From Fomitopsis serialis (taxonomy: Eukaryota > Basidiomycota > Agaricomycetes > Polyporales > Fomitopsidaceae), in the NCBI RefSeq assembly GCF_022376445.1, contig NW_025954962.1, forward strand, positions 1,054,001 to 1,118,000: DNA of 64,000 bases, written 5' to 3'. Of the stretch, positions 1 to 11,879 are shown in pieces (position 1 is the stretch's first letter; each line of letters opens with the position of its first letter). Both the position numbers and the translations under genes were made by a program. The notes below the pieces were generated by a model. It had not been told where the DNA came from. It searched no databases and saw only the letters and a program-made list of their open reading frames with translations.

Positions 1-106
1 CCCAGCCACGCGCCCGCGGCCAGGTGTCTATGTACAGAAGGAGCTTCTGCTTTTGGTCAGGGCAGCGCGTGTGCGGCACTAGAGCGGCTGGCTGCCTCTC
101 CTCGCC

Positions 107-1164
107 TCACACCTTCAGCTTCTTCGGGCGCGGCTTCTCCAGGTCAATCTCCTCCTCGTCATCGTCGTCCTCGCTGTCCTCGTCGTCGTCAGAGTCCACC
201 CCGTCCCCGCCAGCCTGGCCCAGGAAGTACTCCACCGCCTCGGGGAACACGTCGTTTGCGATCAGCACGCCCAGCTGCAACCGTCACGTCTCAGCGCCAG
301 CCATCCAGCACCCGGAGATGAAGCGCACGCACGTCAAATGGATCCTCTGATTCCTCAAACAGGTTGAAGAAGCTGCCCCCCTCTGCAGGCATGTCATCAC
401 CGTCCTCGTCCTTCACGCGCGGGTGCAGTTTCGTCAGGTTCTTCGCGTCGTCCTTCCAGTTGATCTTGCTCGCCTGCACCGGCATCACAGTGTATTCTTA
501 GCCATGGCCATAGCTTCCATAGCGATGGAACCTACCTGGGGCTCTACGTCGCGCTCCCACGAGAAGTCGATCATTGAATCAGTCAGACCGTCCGTGTCGG
601 ACTTTTCTTCCGCTGCCGCAGGCCCAGGGGACCACTTGTACTGTTTCTTGAGTACACTATCAGAGAAGTACGGGTTCTCCTTGAAATACTACGCCCGACG
701 CGTCAGCTACCTCCGCCAGATGAAACGCACAACCACCCACGAATTCCAAGGTGAAGCACCGCGACTCCTTCGTGTCACGCGTAACCCATACATCCTCCAG
801 ATAGCTTAGCGCGACCTGATCCGAGTTGTGCTGCGCGTGAAGCGCGAACATGCTGTGGTTCATGAGTGCCACGGGCCAGAACTTGGAGATACCCTTGAGG
901 ATTACACGACGCTTTTCATACACGGGGTACAATGCCTCCTGAGCGCGGCGTTCTGCATGCAATACACCCCATCAGCCAGCACGCCTTTTCCACACAGACA
1001 AAGACGCGTCTACTGTACGTACCTAGCAGCAGCTCCGTACGCGCGATCTCCTTCTGGATGCCGTTCAACTTCTGAGCATCCTCGTCGGTCAGCTCCACGT
1101 CCCCAAGGGGATTCTTCTCCGTCGACGCTCCGGGGGAAGCGCGTTTGACACCTTTGCCGCTCAT
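107..1164 (-). CDS. SET/TAF-I-type NAP family histone chaperone
   Basis: NAP-domain protein of the SET/TAF-Iβ (Vps75-like) branch, which binds H3–H4 and H2A–H2B and acts in nucleosome assembly in the nucleus. The ATG at 1164 opens MSGKGVKRASP, followed by a dimerisation-helix segment (LTDEDAQKLNGIQKEIARTE). Exons then give the earmuff core: KFWPVALMNH, SYLEDVWVT, FYFKENPYFSDSVLKKQY, DFSWERDV, INWKDDAKNLTK, SFFNLFEESEDPFD and GVLIANDVFPEAVEYFLG. It ends in an Asp/Glu-rich acidic tail and a basic KPRPKKLKV, stop at 107–109. At least four introns were resolved: one after TELLL (donor GTACGTACAG), one after TLEF, one before ASKINW and one before LGVLIA. The acidic tail and SFF(N/T)(L/W)F motif are family hallmarks. 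Family assignment is firm; the SET versus Vps75 naming is by resemblance. Confidence 0.9.
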
Positions 1165-1928
1165 TTTGTTAGACCTGGGATAAAGCGGGACAATGACCAG
1201 GACAGTGAAGAGTGGCGACCGTGCGACGGCTCCCGCGCGAAATTTGGTGCAGCCACAGTCGTGAGAATGATTCAGAGTCCGATAGTCCTCCGCTGTGGCG
1301 GTGGCATACCAACAGCGTACTTACGACCATACTAATTACCGCGACCAGCTCTGCTCTCCCTCACACTGGGTCATTGTAATAGCACTTGGTTGTGTCTGGA
1401 CAGATTCAAATCCGTGGCTCGATCTCATAACTATAACACGAGACCATTTTGACTCTGAAAGCATTCTCCTCGGACAACGTGAGATTCCTACGAATTAACT
1501 CACAAACGACCGGAACGTAGACTCGGAGCTCGAGGTATCCGAGTCAACCACGGTTATCCTTCGTCATGGTGCACAGTCCGGCTGTCAAATCTTGATCAAA
1601 ATGGGGATCTCGAACTTGTGTGAGCTTGTAGGCGCAACGAGATCGCTAGAAGATAGCCATGGGCAGACCCTAGATCTGCACAATTGCAAAGAAGCACTGG
1701 CATGTATGATGGCACTGGTCTACTCCACCATTCACCCGGTCCCAAGTCGGTCTCTCACCCATGCACCCGACCCTTTGGCTTGGCAAAGAAGCCTGCAGCC
1801 CTCGGTCCCGCTAAGGGGACACCCGATATCTCGCACACCATATATATAAACGACAGAACGAAGCAACATGAGCAGAGCGCAGTCCGAGACCTGAGCCTGT
1901 ACAGAAACGGAGCCATATGTCACCCACG
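1165..1928. other. Intergenic: upstream of SET/NAP gene, downstream of SAC1
   Basis: About 760 bp between two minus-strand genes. It should hold the promoter of the SET/NAP chaperone, whose ATG is at 1164, and the SAC1 3' end. Short open frames here have no recognisable domain. A TATATATA run near 1843–1850 is too far from the chaperone start (about 680 bp) to call as its TATA box. Confidence 0.5.
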
Positions 1929-4649
1929 CTAATCGACCCGCTTCGTCCCCATCTCCACCTCTTCTATCCTGCTCTTCGCACGCCGGTGGCCTGGCATCTT
2001 CCCTCTGTGCACGGGAGCCGACGACTTGAGCTCTTTCAGGTCGAGTGCTGGGATGCCGAAGCCCTTGCCCCGTTGACCACTCCGGAAGCCAGGGCCGGTG
2101 TAATGGATGATATTCGTGAGCGGCACGAGCCGTGGCCAGTTGACATATTCAATGCCATGCGCGAAGATAAAGATGAGCGACAGGGTCAGGAGGACGAACC
2201 AAAGGAGGAAGTAATAGAAAAGTGAGTAGTCTATGCAGGTCGTAAGTCGAGAGGACATCGTGTCGCAGGTACTGGAGACATACCGGATGTGCGCGGCAGT
2301 GTGAGGCCAGCAAAGATCATGAAGATAGAGAAACCCAAGACATATGGCATCTGTGGGGCCTATTTCAACATCACAACATCCATTTTCGACTTAGACTTAC
2401 TGCTCGGACGACCAGAGGACGACTGTCGTAAACGAACGTCGACGGCACCCATCCTCTCCGCGGGACAAATGCACCGGTCATTAGATCATAGGCGTCCTGA
2501 GACGCAGTCAATGACGAGTGGATATGCTCAACGGAACGTGCATACTTGTCGGGCTCCGTCGAAGAAGTTATTCTTCAAATACCGCATGACGGAGTTCCTG
2601 AGATCCTCAAACATGCCCTGGCGAGTCCGCTGACCGGTTCTTGTGAAGTCGGTCTTCAATGCGCCTGTGCCACTGTACGCAACGGAGATCATGTTGGCAT
2701 GTTCTGTCCACACTGGAGAGGGATCAGCAAACGAAATACTAGGTCATGATCAGGGCCTAGACGTACTCTCGCGGAAATCCCGAATGAAGTCTTCGTAGCG
2801 ATCGATCGAGTCAGTTTCGTGAAGGACGCCTACAGCTCGCAGCTGACGAGTGACCATCCATTTCGCGATCGCGGATTGCCCGACGTTGGTCCTGTCGAGA
2901 TTGTCCATGCAGTTTGTACGGACAACCCCCGCCTGGATCTTGACCGGTTCGGGTTGAGAAGCATCGAGGTGGAAGTACCTGGCGAAAATAGCAGGACAGC
3001 GTTAGAAAGAACATGATAGATACCGAATTTAACGTACCCGTATCTCGTCATATCTTCATCTAGTCTATCTAGAAGACCCTGTATGCGATCCCAGCGCATG
3101 TGCTTGCACTCGTTGTGGAAGTCGAAATACTCATATTTGACTTTGGGGAGACTCGCCTACCAAGCCTTTAGCAGAACAACGATATGAAGTAGGTGTGCCG
3201 CGTACCTGCTTGACATTGCGTTCATAAGCCTCTTTGACCGGCAGCTCATGGCCCTTCTGGTCGACAAGATTCACGAGGCTTGACTCGCCATACGTTGAGA
3301 CGATTTCTTGTAGGTGTTTCCGGGTTGCATCGACCTAAAGCATGAAGAATGAGCTAGCTGCACGGAGTACTTGAACGACACGCGCACTGTCTCCTGCAAC
3401 TCCATGATCTGTACGTCCGGCTTATACCGCAGCGTATTGACCTCCGCCCAGAACACCGGCACACTACCTCGTATTTGCACGAAGCTGAGCTGCACGCTGT
3501 TATCGTCAGGGCCAACAAGCAGTATTTGCTCCGTCTCGTTGAAATTGGCGACGTGGCCCTCCTGGTCGATCCCACGCCGGAAGTAACGTGTGCCGGCTCT
3601 GTAGCGAGATCGTCGGCTGATGAGGCAGAGACGCATGGGATGGCCATTGACGCGTTCGGGGCGGATGTCGAATGCTGTTGGGAGGGGAGGAACGCTGAGC
3701 TTGAGGCTATATGTGCGCAGATAGCTGACTTACTTCCATACAGCATTGGTAGAATGTATGGGCTCAGCTGTGTTAGAGGTCAACTCATGCGAGGACTGTT
3801 GAGCCAGTAAGCTCACATTCTGATCCGGATTTCCAACTGTGACGTCTATGAACCTTGACTGAAGGAACCTGTTTCAGGTCAGCGCGAATGCTTCGAGGAC
3901 ATAGACCAGAGGTCGAGCTCACTTATTCCAGAAGAACCTGTCGTCCGCCTGGAAAAGTCTTAGTTGACTCGTTAAACGTCGAAGCACAGTTAGACGCACC
4001 ACCTCCCAGAGCGGTTTATCCACGTCCTCCTTCAATGAGACCCATTGCGCCTGCAACCTCCTCGTCAAGTCCCACGCATAGCTGAACAAGAAGTTTCCAG
4101 AGGCCAGGTGCGACTTGACAAGGGCCAATAGATGCGCTTCGACGGGGTGAGGCGGACTGAGCACGGATATGTCGGGGTTCAACGGCAGGATCTCGTAGTC
4201 GGTTGCGCGATAGATGTTCTGCCCCATGAGCCGGCCGCGTAGTTCGCGCCCCGTTATTACTATGATGTACTCCGCTAAAACATAAGGGATGAGGACTGTG
4301 TCGAGGAAACGTGGGAGACCGACGAACAGAGTGCAAGGGATATTAGGCCGCATATGCCGTATATTGTTTTGCCTGAGCGTTCGGCAGTTACAGGCAGTGG
4401 CGTGTTCGGTGCTGCGAGATATGAGCCACGAAGAGCTCTGGAGAACAGGGCTATCAGCGCACCGTTCAGTACTATATCTCCTGAATTCCTGTAGATTGTG
4501 AGAGACCGCGCGCCGACGGGCTCCGCGGGTACGAATGTGTAGGTTTCATTGCCGTTCGTGTACCTGTGCACACCGACTGTGATCAGTAAGTCCCAGCACA
4601 GGGATACTGGATCGACGGACAGATTGAGTCGTTGGTGGAGGGCCTTCAT
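1929..4649 (-). CDS. SAC1: Sac1-family phosphoinositide phosphatase (ER/Golgi)
   Basis: Hydrolyses PtdIns4P at ER and Golgi membranes. The ATG at 4649 begins [10 protein letters not shown]; upstream in-frame codons lack an ATG. SAC-domain landmarks follow in order: [84 protein letters not shown] and [14 protein letters not shown]. The catalytic CX5R(T) loop [12 protein letters not shown] lies on the minus strand near 2895–2930. Two C-terminal membrane segments follow: one near 2290–2350 ([18 protein letters not shown]) and one near 2170–2230 ([20 protein letters not shown]). This is the topology of yeast Sac1. The C-terminus is basic and ends GTKRVD, stop at 1929–1931. A resolved intron splits [12 protein letters not shown]. 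All key catalytic residues are present. It shares a 147-bp spacer with the divergent U2A' gene. Confidence 0.95.
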
Positions 4650-4796
4650 GGTGGGCTTGCGCACGGGAGGAGGTGCAGACAGCAGGAGGCGCGTCACGAC
4701 TCTCGCGTCAGGTATTCTTATGGCAGACGCGCTGTGCCTTTGGCGCCGGCGTCATTCCGGCGCGCGCACGTCCATCGCTCTTGTGCAGGTTCAGCC
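4650..4796. promoter_or_regulatory. Short divergent promoter region, SAC1 / U2A'
   Basis: Only 147 bp separate the SAC1 ATG (4649, minus) from the U2A' ATG (4797, plus), so both promoters and both 5' UTRs must fit here or overlap coding sequence. No clear TATA box is visible, which suits housekeeping genes. Confidence 0.6.
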
Positions 4797-5742
4797 ATGG
4801 TGAAGCTCACCCCCGAACTCATCGAGTCGGTGCCCTCGTCGCTCAACCCACTCAAAGAGCGTCAGCTTGACCTCCGAGGTATGAGGCACTCAACCTTTTG
4901 GTAACACTTCTAAACATGCTCACAGGTTATAAAATACCTGCCATTGAAAACCTCGGTATAACCAAGGTGTGGACCATCCAAATCGATTGCATGAAGAGTA
5001 TTAGCTGAATGCAGAGCCATTAGGACCAACATGATGCCATGGACTTTACGGACAACTCTATCACTGTGCTGGGGAACATCCCCTTCTTCGCCGCCTCCGC
5101 ACCGTTCTCCTCGCAAATAACCGAATATCGACTATCTCTCCATCCCTGCACCTCTCCGTTCCCAATCTCACCACTCTCGTGCTCACGAACAACAACGTAT
5201 CCGAGCTCGGCGATCTTGAGCCGCTCAAAGACATGAAGAAGCTCGAGTTCCTTTCCCTGTTGGGGAACCCTGTGCGGGAAAAGAAATGGTATCGCGAGTG
5301 GCTTGCATGGCGCATCCCATCGCTGAGAGTATTGGATTTCCAGAGAATACGCGACAAGGTGCGCCGCACTCGTTCGCTTCCGCTTCCGACCGCGCACTCA
5401 CCTATCGCCCGCTTTGTCTCTGCTGCAAACGTTCTTTCGCCGCTCAATTTGCAGGAGAGGCAAGCGGCGAAGTCCCTGTTCTTGACCGCAGATGACCTGC
5501 CCACGCAGCTAGCAGATACCCTGTCCAAAACGGTCTCGACGCACGCCGCGAAGGCACCCGTCGCGACAGACGAGCCAAAACCGGCCGTGGCGCCGGGAAA
5601 GGCAGGGCGGCTTATGTCCAAGGAGGAGGCGGACAAAGTCAAGGAGGCCATTGCGCGTGCGACGTCGGTCGAAGAGATCAGACGTCTGGAACGAAGTCTC
5701 AGGGAGGGTTTCATGCCGGACATGCAGGCAGTTGGCGCATGA
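4797..5742 (+). CDS. LEA1: U2 snRNP A' protein (LRR), with an apparent 1-nt frameshift
   Basis: Leucine-rich-repeat component of U2 snRNP that partners U2B'' on U2 snRNA. The ATG at 4797 starts MVKLTPELIESVPSSLNPLK, the conserved family N-terminus. A first intron (donor after LRG, acceptor near 4925) leads to YKIPAIENLGITK. A second intron leads to DQHDAMDFTDNSITVLGNIP. The next conserved segment, LLRRLRTVLLANNRIS, is in a different frame directly after a CCCC run at 5080–5083. One extra C would restore the frame, and no intron can explain the shift because the family alignment is contiguous. The rest is intact: NLTTLVLTNNNVSELGDLEP, LEFLSLLGNPVREKKWYREW, the LRRcap and a charged tail (KEEADKVKEAIARATSVEEI). 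Either a homopolymer sequencing error or a real mutation. Confidence 0.9.
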
Positions 5743-5968
5743 ACCTTGTACAAAACATAGGTGGTTGTAATGCTATTTCCCATTGTACTCTAATCGCTGC
5801 TGAGCTTTCCCGCCTGAAACCCAATAACCTCGTTCATCCGTGCGCAACTCGATAATTGAGTGATCGCTAAAATGTAGATGCATGCCGCCTGTATGTACGT
5901 ACTCGGCGGCCTGTATGCCAAGGTTGTACAGTGCGGGTAGCCCGTACAATTACGCAAGGTCCGGTCGC
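5743..5968. other. Convergent 3' spacer U2A' / TMEM205-like
   Basis: This 226-bp tail-to-tail spacer holds the 3' ends of both genes. No gene is visible in it. Confidence 0.5.
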
Positions 5969-6832
5969 TTATAAACCAGTACTGGCGTTGGCAATCCAAA
6001 GGCCATGGAAGATCAGCGAAATAACAGCCAACAGGTTGCAGAGTGAACTAATTCCGTGAGCCATGCCGAAACGCCTATTTAGCGTCTTCATGTCGGTGGA
6101 CACCTGACGGTATAATGTCATGGTCAGTACTGGCACCCGAGCATATATGTGAACGTACCCCCTGCTCGTTATAGGATTTGCCCTCGGATTTCTCCAGCTT
6201 GTGTCTTTCAAACAACACTCTGAACAAAGGAAGACTTAAACGACCCGATCACTCGGACGATTGCTCATGAATCTTACTTGCTCGTCAGAGGTCCCACCAC
6301 GAAGTAATTGGCCGCCTGCATTACGAGAACAGACACTAGAACGTAGGCCTGCGCTACATCCGCGACAGCGGGGCTGAAAATGTGGGCTGATACGTCGGGG
6401 TGGGCGCGGACCCAGAGGACTAGGAGCCCGGCGGCCCCGATGATGCTCTGACTGAAGTAGACCGGGAAAACACGGTGTTGAAGTGCACCGAACTGGTGTC
6501 TGGCTGAAGGCACCATTCAGCAGACGTAATGCAGGGCGTGGGGGGAGATACGTACGCAAGGCTCTAAAGGCAATTTGCCCTGAGTAGGCCCAACATTCAT
6601 TTCAGCACCAGGCACATTACTGTGAGACACGCAATAAACACGCACCCGCAAAGAACGTAACCCAAATAGCTAGCACAACAGATGAATATATGATCAAGAT
6701 CAACTTAGTGATGACACGACGATGGGTATACGCACACATGCCAAGGAGCCATGCGTAACCGATGAGATAGAGGCTACTGAAGTTGAACAGCGCCCAGACG
6801 GAGGACGGGGACAACGTCTCTGGTCGAGGCAT
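5969..6832 (-). CDS. TMEM205-like DUF4149 membrane protein
   Basis: Small multi-pass membrane protein of the TMEM205/DUF4149 family; the biochemical role in fungi is unknown. The ATG at 6832 begins MPRPETLSPSSVW, followed by a first TM segment (LFNFSSLYLIGYAWLLGM). Spliced exons give WVTFFAGQIAFRALPRHQFG, VFPVYFSQSIIGAAGLLVLW, and a TM with VAQAYVLVSVLVMQAANYFV. Next come the family motif ERHKLEKSEGKSYNEQ and a C-terminal MKTLNRRFGMAHGISSLCNL with a last TM (AVISLIFHGLWIANAS). Stop at 5969–5971. At least three short introns were resolved, including one with donor GTACGTATCT that splits RAL|PRHQFG. All expected family motifs are present. It is convergent with U2A'. Confidence 0.88.
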
Positions 6833-7671
6833 ATCGCGCGGTCAATAATTCAATGCGCGTTGGTGGTGAGTAGGGTGGTGGTGAGTAGGGTGGCTCCGGG
6901 TAAGTAGAGTCCTACTGTAGAGCGACACTGCGAGCACTGAGACAACCTGCATGTCAGGTGACATATGAGGATGCGGCGGGCCCTGCGGCCGTCGCACTGC
7001 AGATCACTGATCAGTGTGCGGCCGTGTACTTATACGTACATAGAACATCGCGCTTGGACAACAGATTGATCAGCATGCAACGGCGCCATTTCCCATGCTG
7101 AAGGCACTGTTTCGCCTGCGGCCGCTCCTTGACCACATACGGCTAGCCAATACCTCGTAGGCGTGAGTCCGAGCGAACAGTGTTCAGCTCCGGGAGCACC
7201 GCTGCTGCGAAGAGAAGCTGGTGCGGCGGAGTGAGGCTCGTAGCGAAGGCCAACTCGGGCGATGCGCGGTGACCCGCCAGATCAGGAAGTGCCCTGGCTC
7301 AGCGCTCTGTGGCTGGTGCCTGTCTTGAGCTTGAGCGAGCGCGTCCCTGGCCGCCGCTGCAGTTCTCCGCCGTGTGAGGGAGTGTGCGGTGGGCGTAAGT
7401 AGCGGGGTCTCGGCGCGGGGAGGACTCTGGCACTGCCAGAGCCAGAGACTCTGAGGAGAGAGGCAGTATGTATTTGGGCAATACATATCTGTGGGCGAGA
7501 GCCAGGAACCGCGGATAGCGGCTGATGTGCCTGGGCCGGCGCCTCCGTCTCTAGCAGTCTCACTGTCCCATCTCTCATTCCGCCACCTCTTCCCCCCGCC
7601 CCTCCTCCGTCTCCCCCTCCTGCGACACTTCACGACGCCCCACGCTGCCCTAGCCCACGCCCTCGCTGCCC
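6833..7671. promoter_or_regulatory. Intergenic promoter region of the OPT gene, with a 15-bp tandem repeat and CT-rich tract
   Basis: This 839-bp divergent spacer separates the TMEM205-like gene (-) and the OPT transporter (+). It has a perfect two-copy tandem of TGGTGGTGAGTAGGG at 6861–6890. A strongly pyrimidine-rich stretch on the plus strand at about 7560–7640 lies just upstream of the OPT ATG; such tracts are common around fungal transcription starts. No other gene is visible. Confidence 0.55.
6861..6890 (+). repeat. Two-copy 15-bp tandem repeat
   Basis: TGGTGGTGAGTAGGG is repeated twice head to tail, followed by TGG. It lies just upstream of the TMEM205-like start codon in the shared intergenic region. 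Confidence 0.85.
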
Positions 7672-10600
7672 ATGGCGGGTCTCCCGCGAAGCTCAGCAGG
7701 CAGACCGTTCTCCACCGACCGTCCCTCCTCAGCGCGTCCCTCCACCTCGGGCGCATACTTCGATCGCGATCCACAGTATACCTTCTCCCAGGAATACACC
7801 ATCGACGAGGACGAAGACGACGAGTCTGATGCGGAGGATGTCTTTGCCTTTGGTCCTCCTTCCACCGCCCAGCAGCGGGAGGAATTCCCTCCAGCTCACT
7901 TCCCTGAGATCCCCTTCGCAGGCTCTGGTTTTCCGGATACACCGGGTCTTCGAACTACACCCCTAGCCACCACTCCCATCGCCTTCCCTCCCCCGACCTT
8001 TGATCTCCATGGCAAGGCAGGCCCGTACAGTCCGAGCTTGCCAGGCCCAATTCCCGGGCCGTCGACTATGCACTCGCGGCACCCATACCCTATGAGTCCA
8101 GTCGAAACGCCTCCCTCAACGGACTCGAATGGGCACAGCGACGATGCGTATCGGCTCCGTCGCCTCAGTCAAGCTCCTGTCTCGCCCTTAACTGGACTCA
8201 GCCAAGGGACGGGCAAGTTCTCTGGCATTAGTTCGGCCCTGAGCTCAAGGGGGCGCGCATATCACTCACCGACGCGAAGGAGAAGTACCGCGAGTCTTTG
8301 GCATCCAAACCGAAGCTCCAAGGGATCCCGTCGACCGCTGAGTCCATTGTCAGCTATGGGAGCATGCTAGAAGCAGACAGTCAGGAAGGTTCCGTAAAGT
8401 GCGTAATTCTGGACTCTTGCTCCCATTCCACGCTCATCAGCTACCTACGACGGTGTAGAATGGACTACGACTTCGATGAGCATGAGGAGGAGGATAGCCC
8501 TTACGCCGAAGTGCGCGCGTCGGTATCAAATATCGACGACACAGAGATGCCTGTCCTCACTGTGCGGCTATGGATAGTAGGACTAGGGCTCACCTTCGTT
8601 TCTGCGTACGTGGTGTCCTGCTGGAGCTGCTCGTTATTTGCTCACATCAGCGCAGAGCGGCGAACGTCTTCTTTTACATGCGTCAACCAGCACCATCGAT
8701 CACCTCTACTCTCCTTGTTATCCTCGCACATCCCCTCGGCAAGCTCCTCGCGTACTGGCTCCCCATAACGTCCCATCGACTACCTAGATGGCTCGGCGGC
8801 GGAGAGTGGTCATTGAATCCTGGTCCATGGAACATCAAAGAGCACGCTCTCGTGTATATGATGGCCAACGTCGCAACCGGCGCGCCATATGCGATTCAGG
8901 CGACGATCTCTATCGACGTCAACTACGGGCTGAACCTTGGCTACTGGTTCAATACGGTGCTGATCCTCGCGACGCAGCTCACAGGCTTCGGGCTTGCTGG
9001 ACTGTGCAAGCGATTGTTGGTTTACCCGGCAAGCATGGTTTGGCCGCAGAACTTGATCGTGTGCACACTGCTGAATACCCTGCATGCGGAGGAAGACGAA
9101 CCACGAGGAGGTATCTCGAGATTTAGGTACTTGGTTTACGTCGGCTCGGCGGCCTTCGTCTTTTACTTCCTGCCAGGTATGTATCCAGTGTTTCATATAT
9201 GACCTGTTGCACCTCTTGATCCACGAAATCTCCATAGGCTACCTCTTCACAGCGCTCTCTGTCTTCTCCTGGATATGCTGGATCAAACCTGACAACGTCC
9301 GCGTGAACCAGGTGTTCGGTATATACTCCGGCATGGGCCTGAGCTTCTTGACGTTCGACTGGACAGAAATCAGCTGGATCACAAGCCCGCTCATGGTGCC
9401 TTGGTGGGCGCAAGTGCAAGTGTTCACCGGATTCGTCATTTTTTACTGGATCATGACCCCGGCGTTGTACTATTCAAACGTGCGCGTCCCGTCTCATCGA
9501 CATCGGCTCATCGACTGACATTTATATATATTCGTAGACCTGGAACCTTGCCTATTTCCCTATGTACTCATCGCGGTTGTTCGACAAGTACGGAAATGAC
9601 TACAACGTGTCGATGGTGCTCACAGACGAGAAGAAGTTCAACGTGACCGCATACGAGGACTACTCGCCGCTATACCTCCCTGCGGCTTACTCCATGGCGT
9701 ACCTTATGGCGTTTGCCCTTGCGACCTGCGTCATTGTACACACCATCCTCTTTCATGGACGCGCCATCTTGAACGGCTTCAGGAGAATACAGGTGGAGAA
9801 GGAGGACATCCATGCCAAATTGATGAAGGCGTACCCGGAGGTGCCGATGTGGTGGTACTTACTCGTTCTCGTCGTCTTCTTCAGTCTGGCCATTGTGGCG
9901 GTCGAGGTGCGATTTCGATTCTCCGACCATGTTGTTTCTAACCTTTCGCCACGAACGGCAGGTTTGGGATACAGATGCGCCAGTGTGGTTCATTTTACTG
10001 GCGCTACTGATACCTGTGGTATACATTATCCCCTCCGGATATGTTTATTCGATCACTGGGCAAGTTGTGAGTGTGCTTGTGCATGCCGGTCGAGTTTGCC
10101 GCTGATGGAACCCGCAAAGATATCAATCAACATCATAGCGCAAATCGTTCCCGGGACGATCCTGACCGGCCAGCCTGTTCCGAATATGATCTTCAAGTCT
10201 TACACGCTGCAGACGCTCTCCGAGGGCACACGCTTCGTGCAAGATATGAAACTCGGTCACTACGTCAAGGTCCCTCCGCGAGCTACGTTCGTCGTGCAGC
10301 TGACGTCAACGTTCATGGTGGCCTTCATCCAGTGTGGAATGCAGCAATGGATATTCGACAAAGTGCCAGACATCTGTTCGCAGCGCCAGAAGTACGATCT
10401 GACGTGTCCACACAACGAGGTCTTCTATGAGGCGTCCGTGTTGTGGTATGAGTTTGCGTATTCATTCCATGATTTGTTAGTCTCACGTTTCTTTGACCAG
10501 GGGTGTCATCGGACCGAAGCGACAATTCGGCACTGGATCGCCGTACCACCCGGAGTTGTATGCTCTCATCATCGGTGCCATCCTACCTATTCCGTTCTGG

Positions 10601-11132
10601 CTTTGGCAGCGTCGGTTCCCCAGTTCCTGGGTGCGGTACGTCAATACGCCCCTCGTTCTCAACGGGATTTCGGCTATCCCCCCTGCGACGGGCATCAACT
10701 ATTCATCCTGGTTCCTGGTTGGCTTGATCTTCCAATATGTCATACGGCGGAAGAACTTCGCTTGGTGGAGCAAGTTCAACTACGTGACGAGTGCGGCATT
10801 GGATAGTGGTACGTGGCTGGCGGGACAAAGTTGCAGCTGTCATGATTGATAGTTGTCGTTCATAGGAACGGTGATATCATTGCTTTTCATTTTCTTCACG
10901 CTGGAGGTTAGTACGTTGATTATGAGCAACGAACATGGATTTACCCGATGACTTCCAGTTCCCTAGCGGCGGTCACTACTTGAGCTGGTGGGGAAATGAC
11001 GTTTGGAAGCGAAGTATGTTGTACTCGATTGTGCATCAGTGCGTTGCGTTAATGCGCCCCTTAACAGCCGTCGATTTTACCGGTGCGACGCTCAAGACTC
11101 CACCACTCACTGGCATACCCAGTACCACTTAG
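7672..11132 (+). CDS. OPT-family oligopeptide transporter
   Basis: Proton-coupled oligopeptide transporter of the plasma membrane, importing small peptides. ATG at 7672. A long hydrophilic, Ser/Pro-rich and acidic N-terminus comes first (TIDEDEDDESDAED). A 53-nt intron at 8179–8231 then joins LSQAP to FGPELKGARISLTDAKEKY. Family signatures follow: LNPGPWNIKEHALVYMMANV (the NPG motif with KEH), VWPQNLIVCTLLNTLH, GLSFLTFDWTEISW, AQIVPGTILTGQPVPNMIFK, GHYVKVPPRATF (KIPPR-type motif), and FNYVTSAALDSGT with a FPSGGHYLSWWGN C-terminus. About 12–14 hydrophobic segments are visible. It ends TGATLKTPPLTGIPSTT, stop at 11130–11132. Several small introns, for example one splitting VLW|GVIGPKRQFG, were resolved. 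All signatures are intact. Confidence 0.95.
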
Positions 11133-11879
11133 TGCTTCTTAAACGTCCCCACTTCGCGCGGGCATGTAGCCAGTCCGACCAGCCTCATTGTTTCATAGGC
11201 TGCGCTCGCAGCCACTCCTTCGCATTACCCCCTATACGTCCTCGGCGCGCACACCCACACCACCACGTCATTATACATTCGTATCTATCCCGTGTATACT
11301 CAGCCCAAAGTGTACACTGTACTCTCCGACGTCGCCTCCCCTGTCTGCGGTTGCTCCCGATCTCACGCATTTGTCTCTGTGGTCTAGATTAGCGTAGCTG
11401 CTGAGGTACGGTACATATTACGGTATTCTTTTGGAAGCCACTGGAAAGTGTAATTCATCTCCACTGAGCCCCCGCGGCGTTATGGGCTGCTCTCAAGTCA
11501 AGGTTGGGCCAGGTTCCAAACCATATCCTCGCAGTCAGACTCGCACAAAAGGCGCTTGTCGTATCGTATAGTCTGCAACGGAGAGTATCAGGCATAGCAG
11601 CAAGCCTGATGATGTCTGAGGATCGTAAACAGTACATACTCCGAGATTGGAGAGCTGCTGAATGAATTGTGCTGGCGGCAACCCCTCTTACGACTGAAAG
11701 TAGTCGCTTACCGCCCGGCTACCAGGAGGCTGCCTTGAGGAGAGCGTTCACGGACGTCGATCCGTCACACGGCGTAAGTAGATTGGGGGGACACATACTG
11801 ATACAACAGCGCAGCGAATAGCACAGCAAGGAACAACTGCAGTTCCGGAGTCCAGATCCTGCCGGCCCTCGTAAGGATC
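11133..11879. other. Convergent intergenic region OPT / CSN6
   Basis: 747 bp tail to tail. Minus-strand open frames near 11455–11870 show short hydrophobic stretches (ELQLFLAVLFAALLYQYV near 11800–11850) but no start, splice pattern or family I can support. I annotate no gene here; a small uncharacterised membrane protein cannot be excluded. Confidence 0.4.

Noticed and set aside
8179..8260. Apparent frameshift in the OPT gene near a GGGGG run
   Set aside because: A 53-nt intron (8179–8231) with donor GTCTCGCC, a CTTAAC branch-like site and acceptor CATTAG restores the frame to FGPELKGARISLTDAKEKY.
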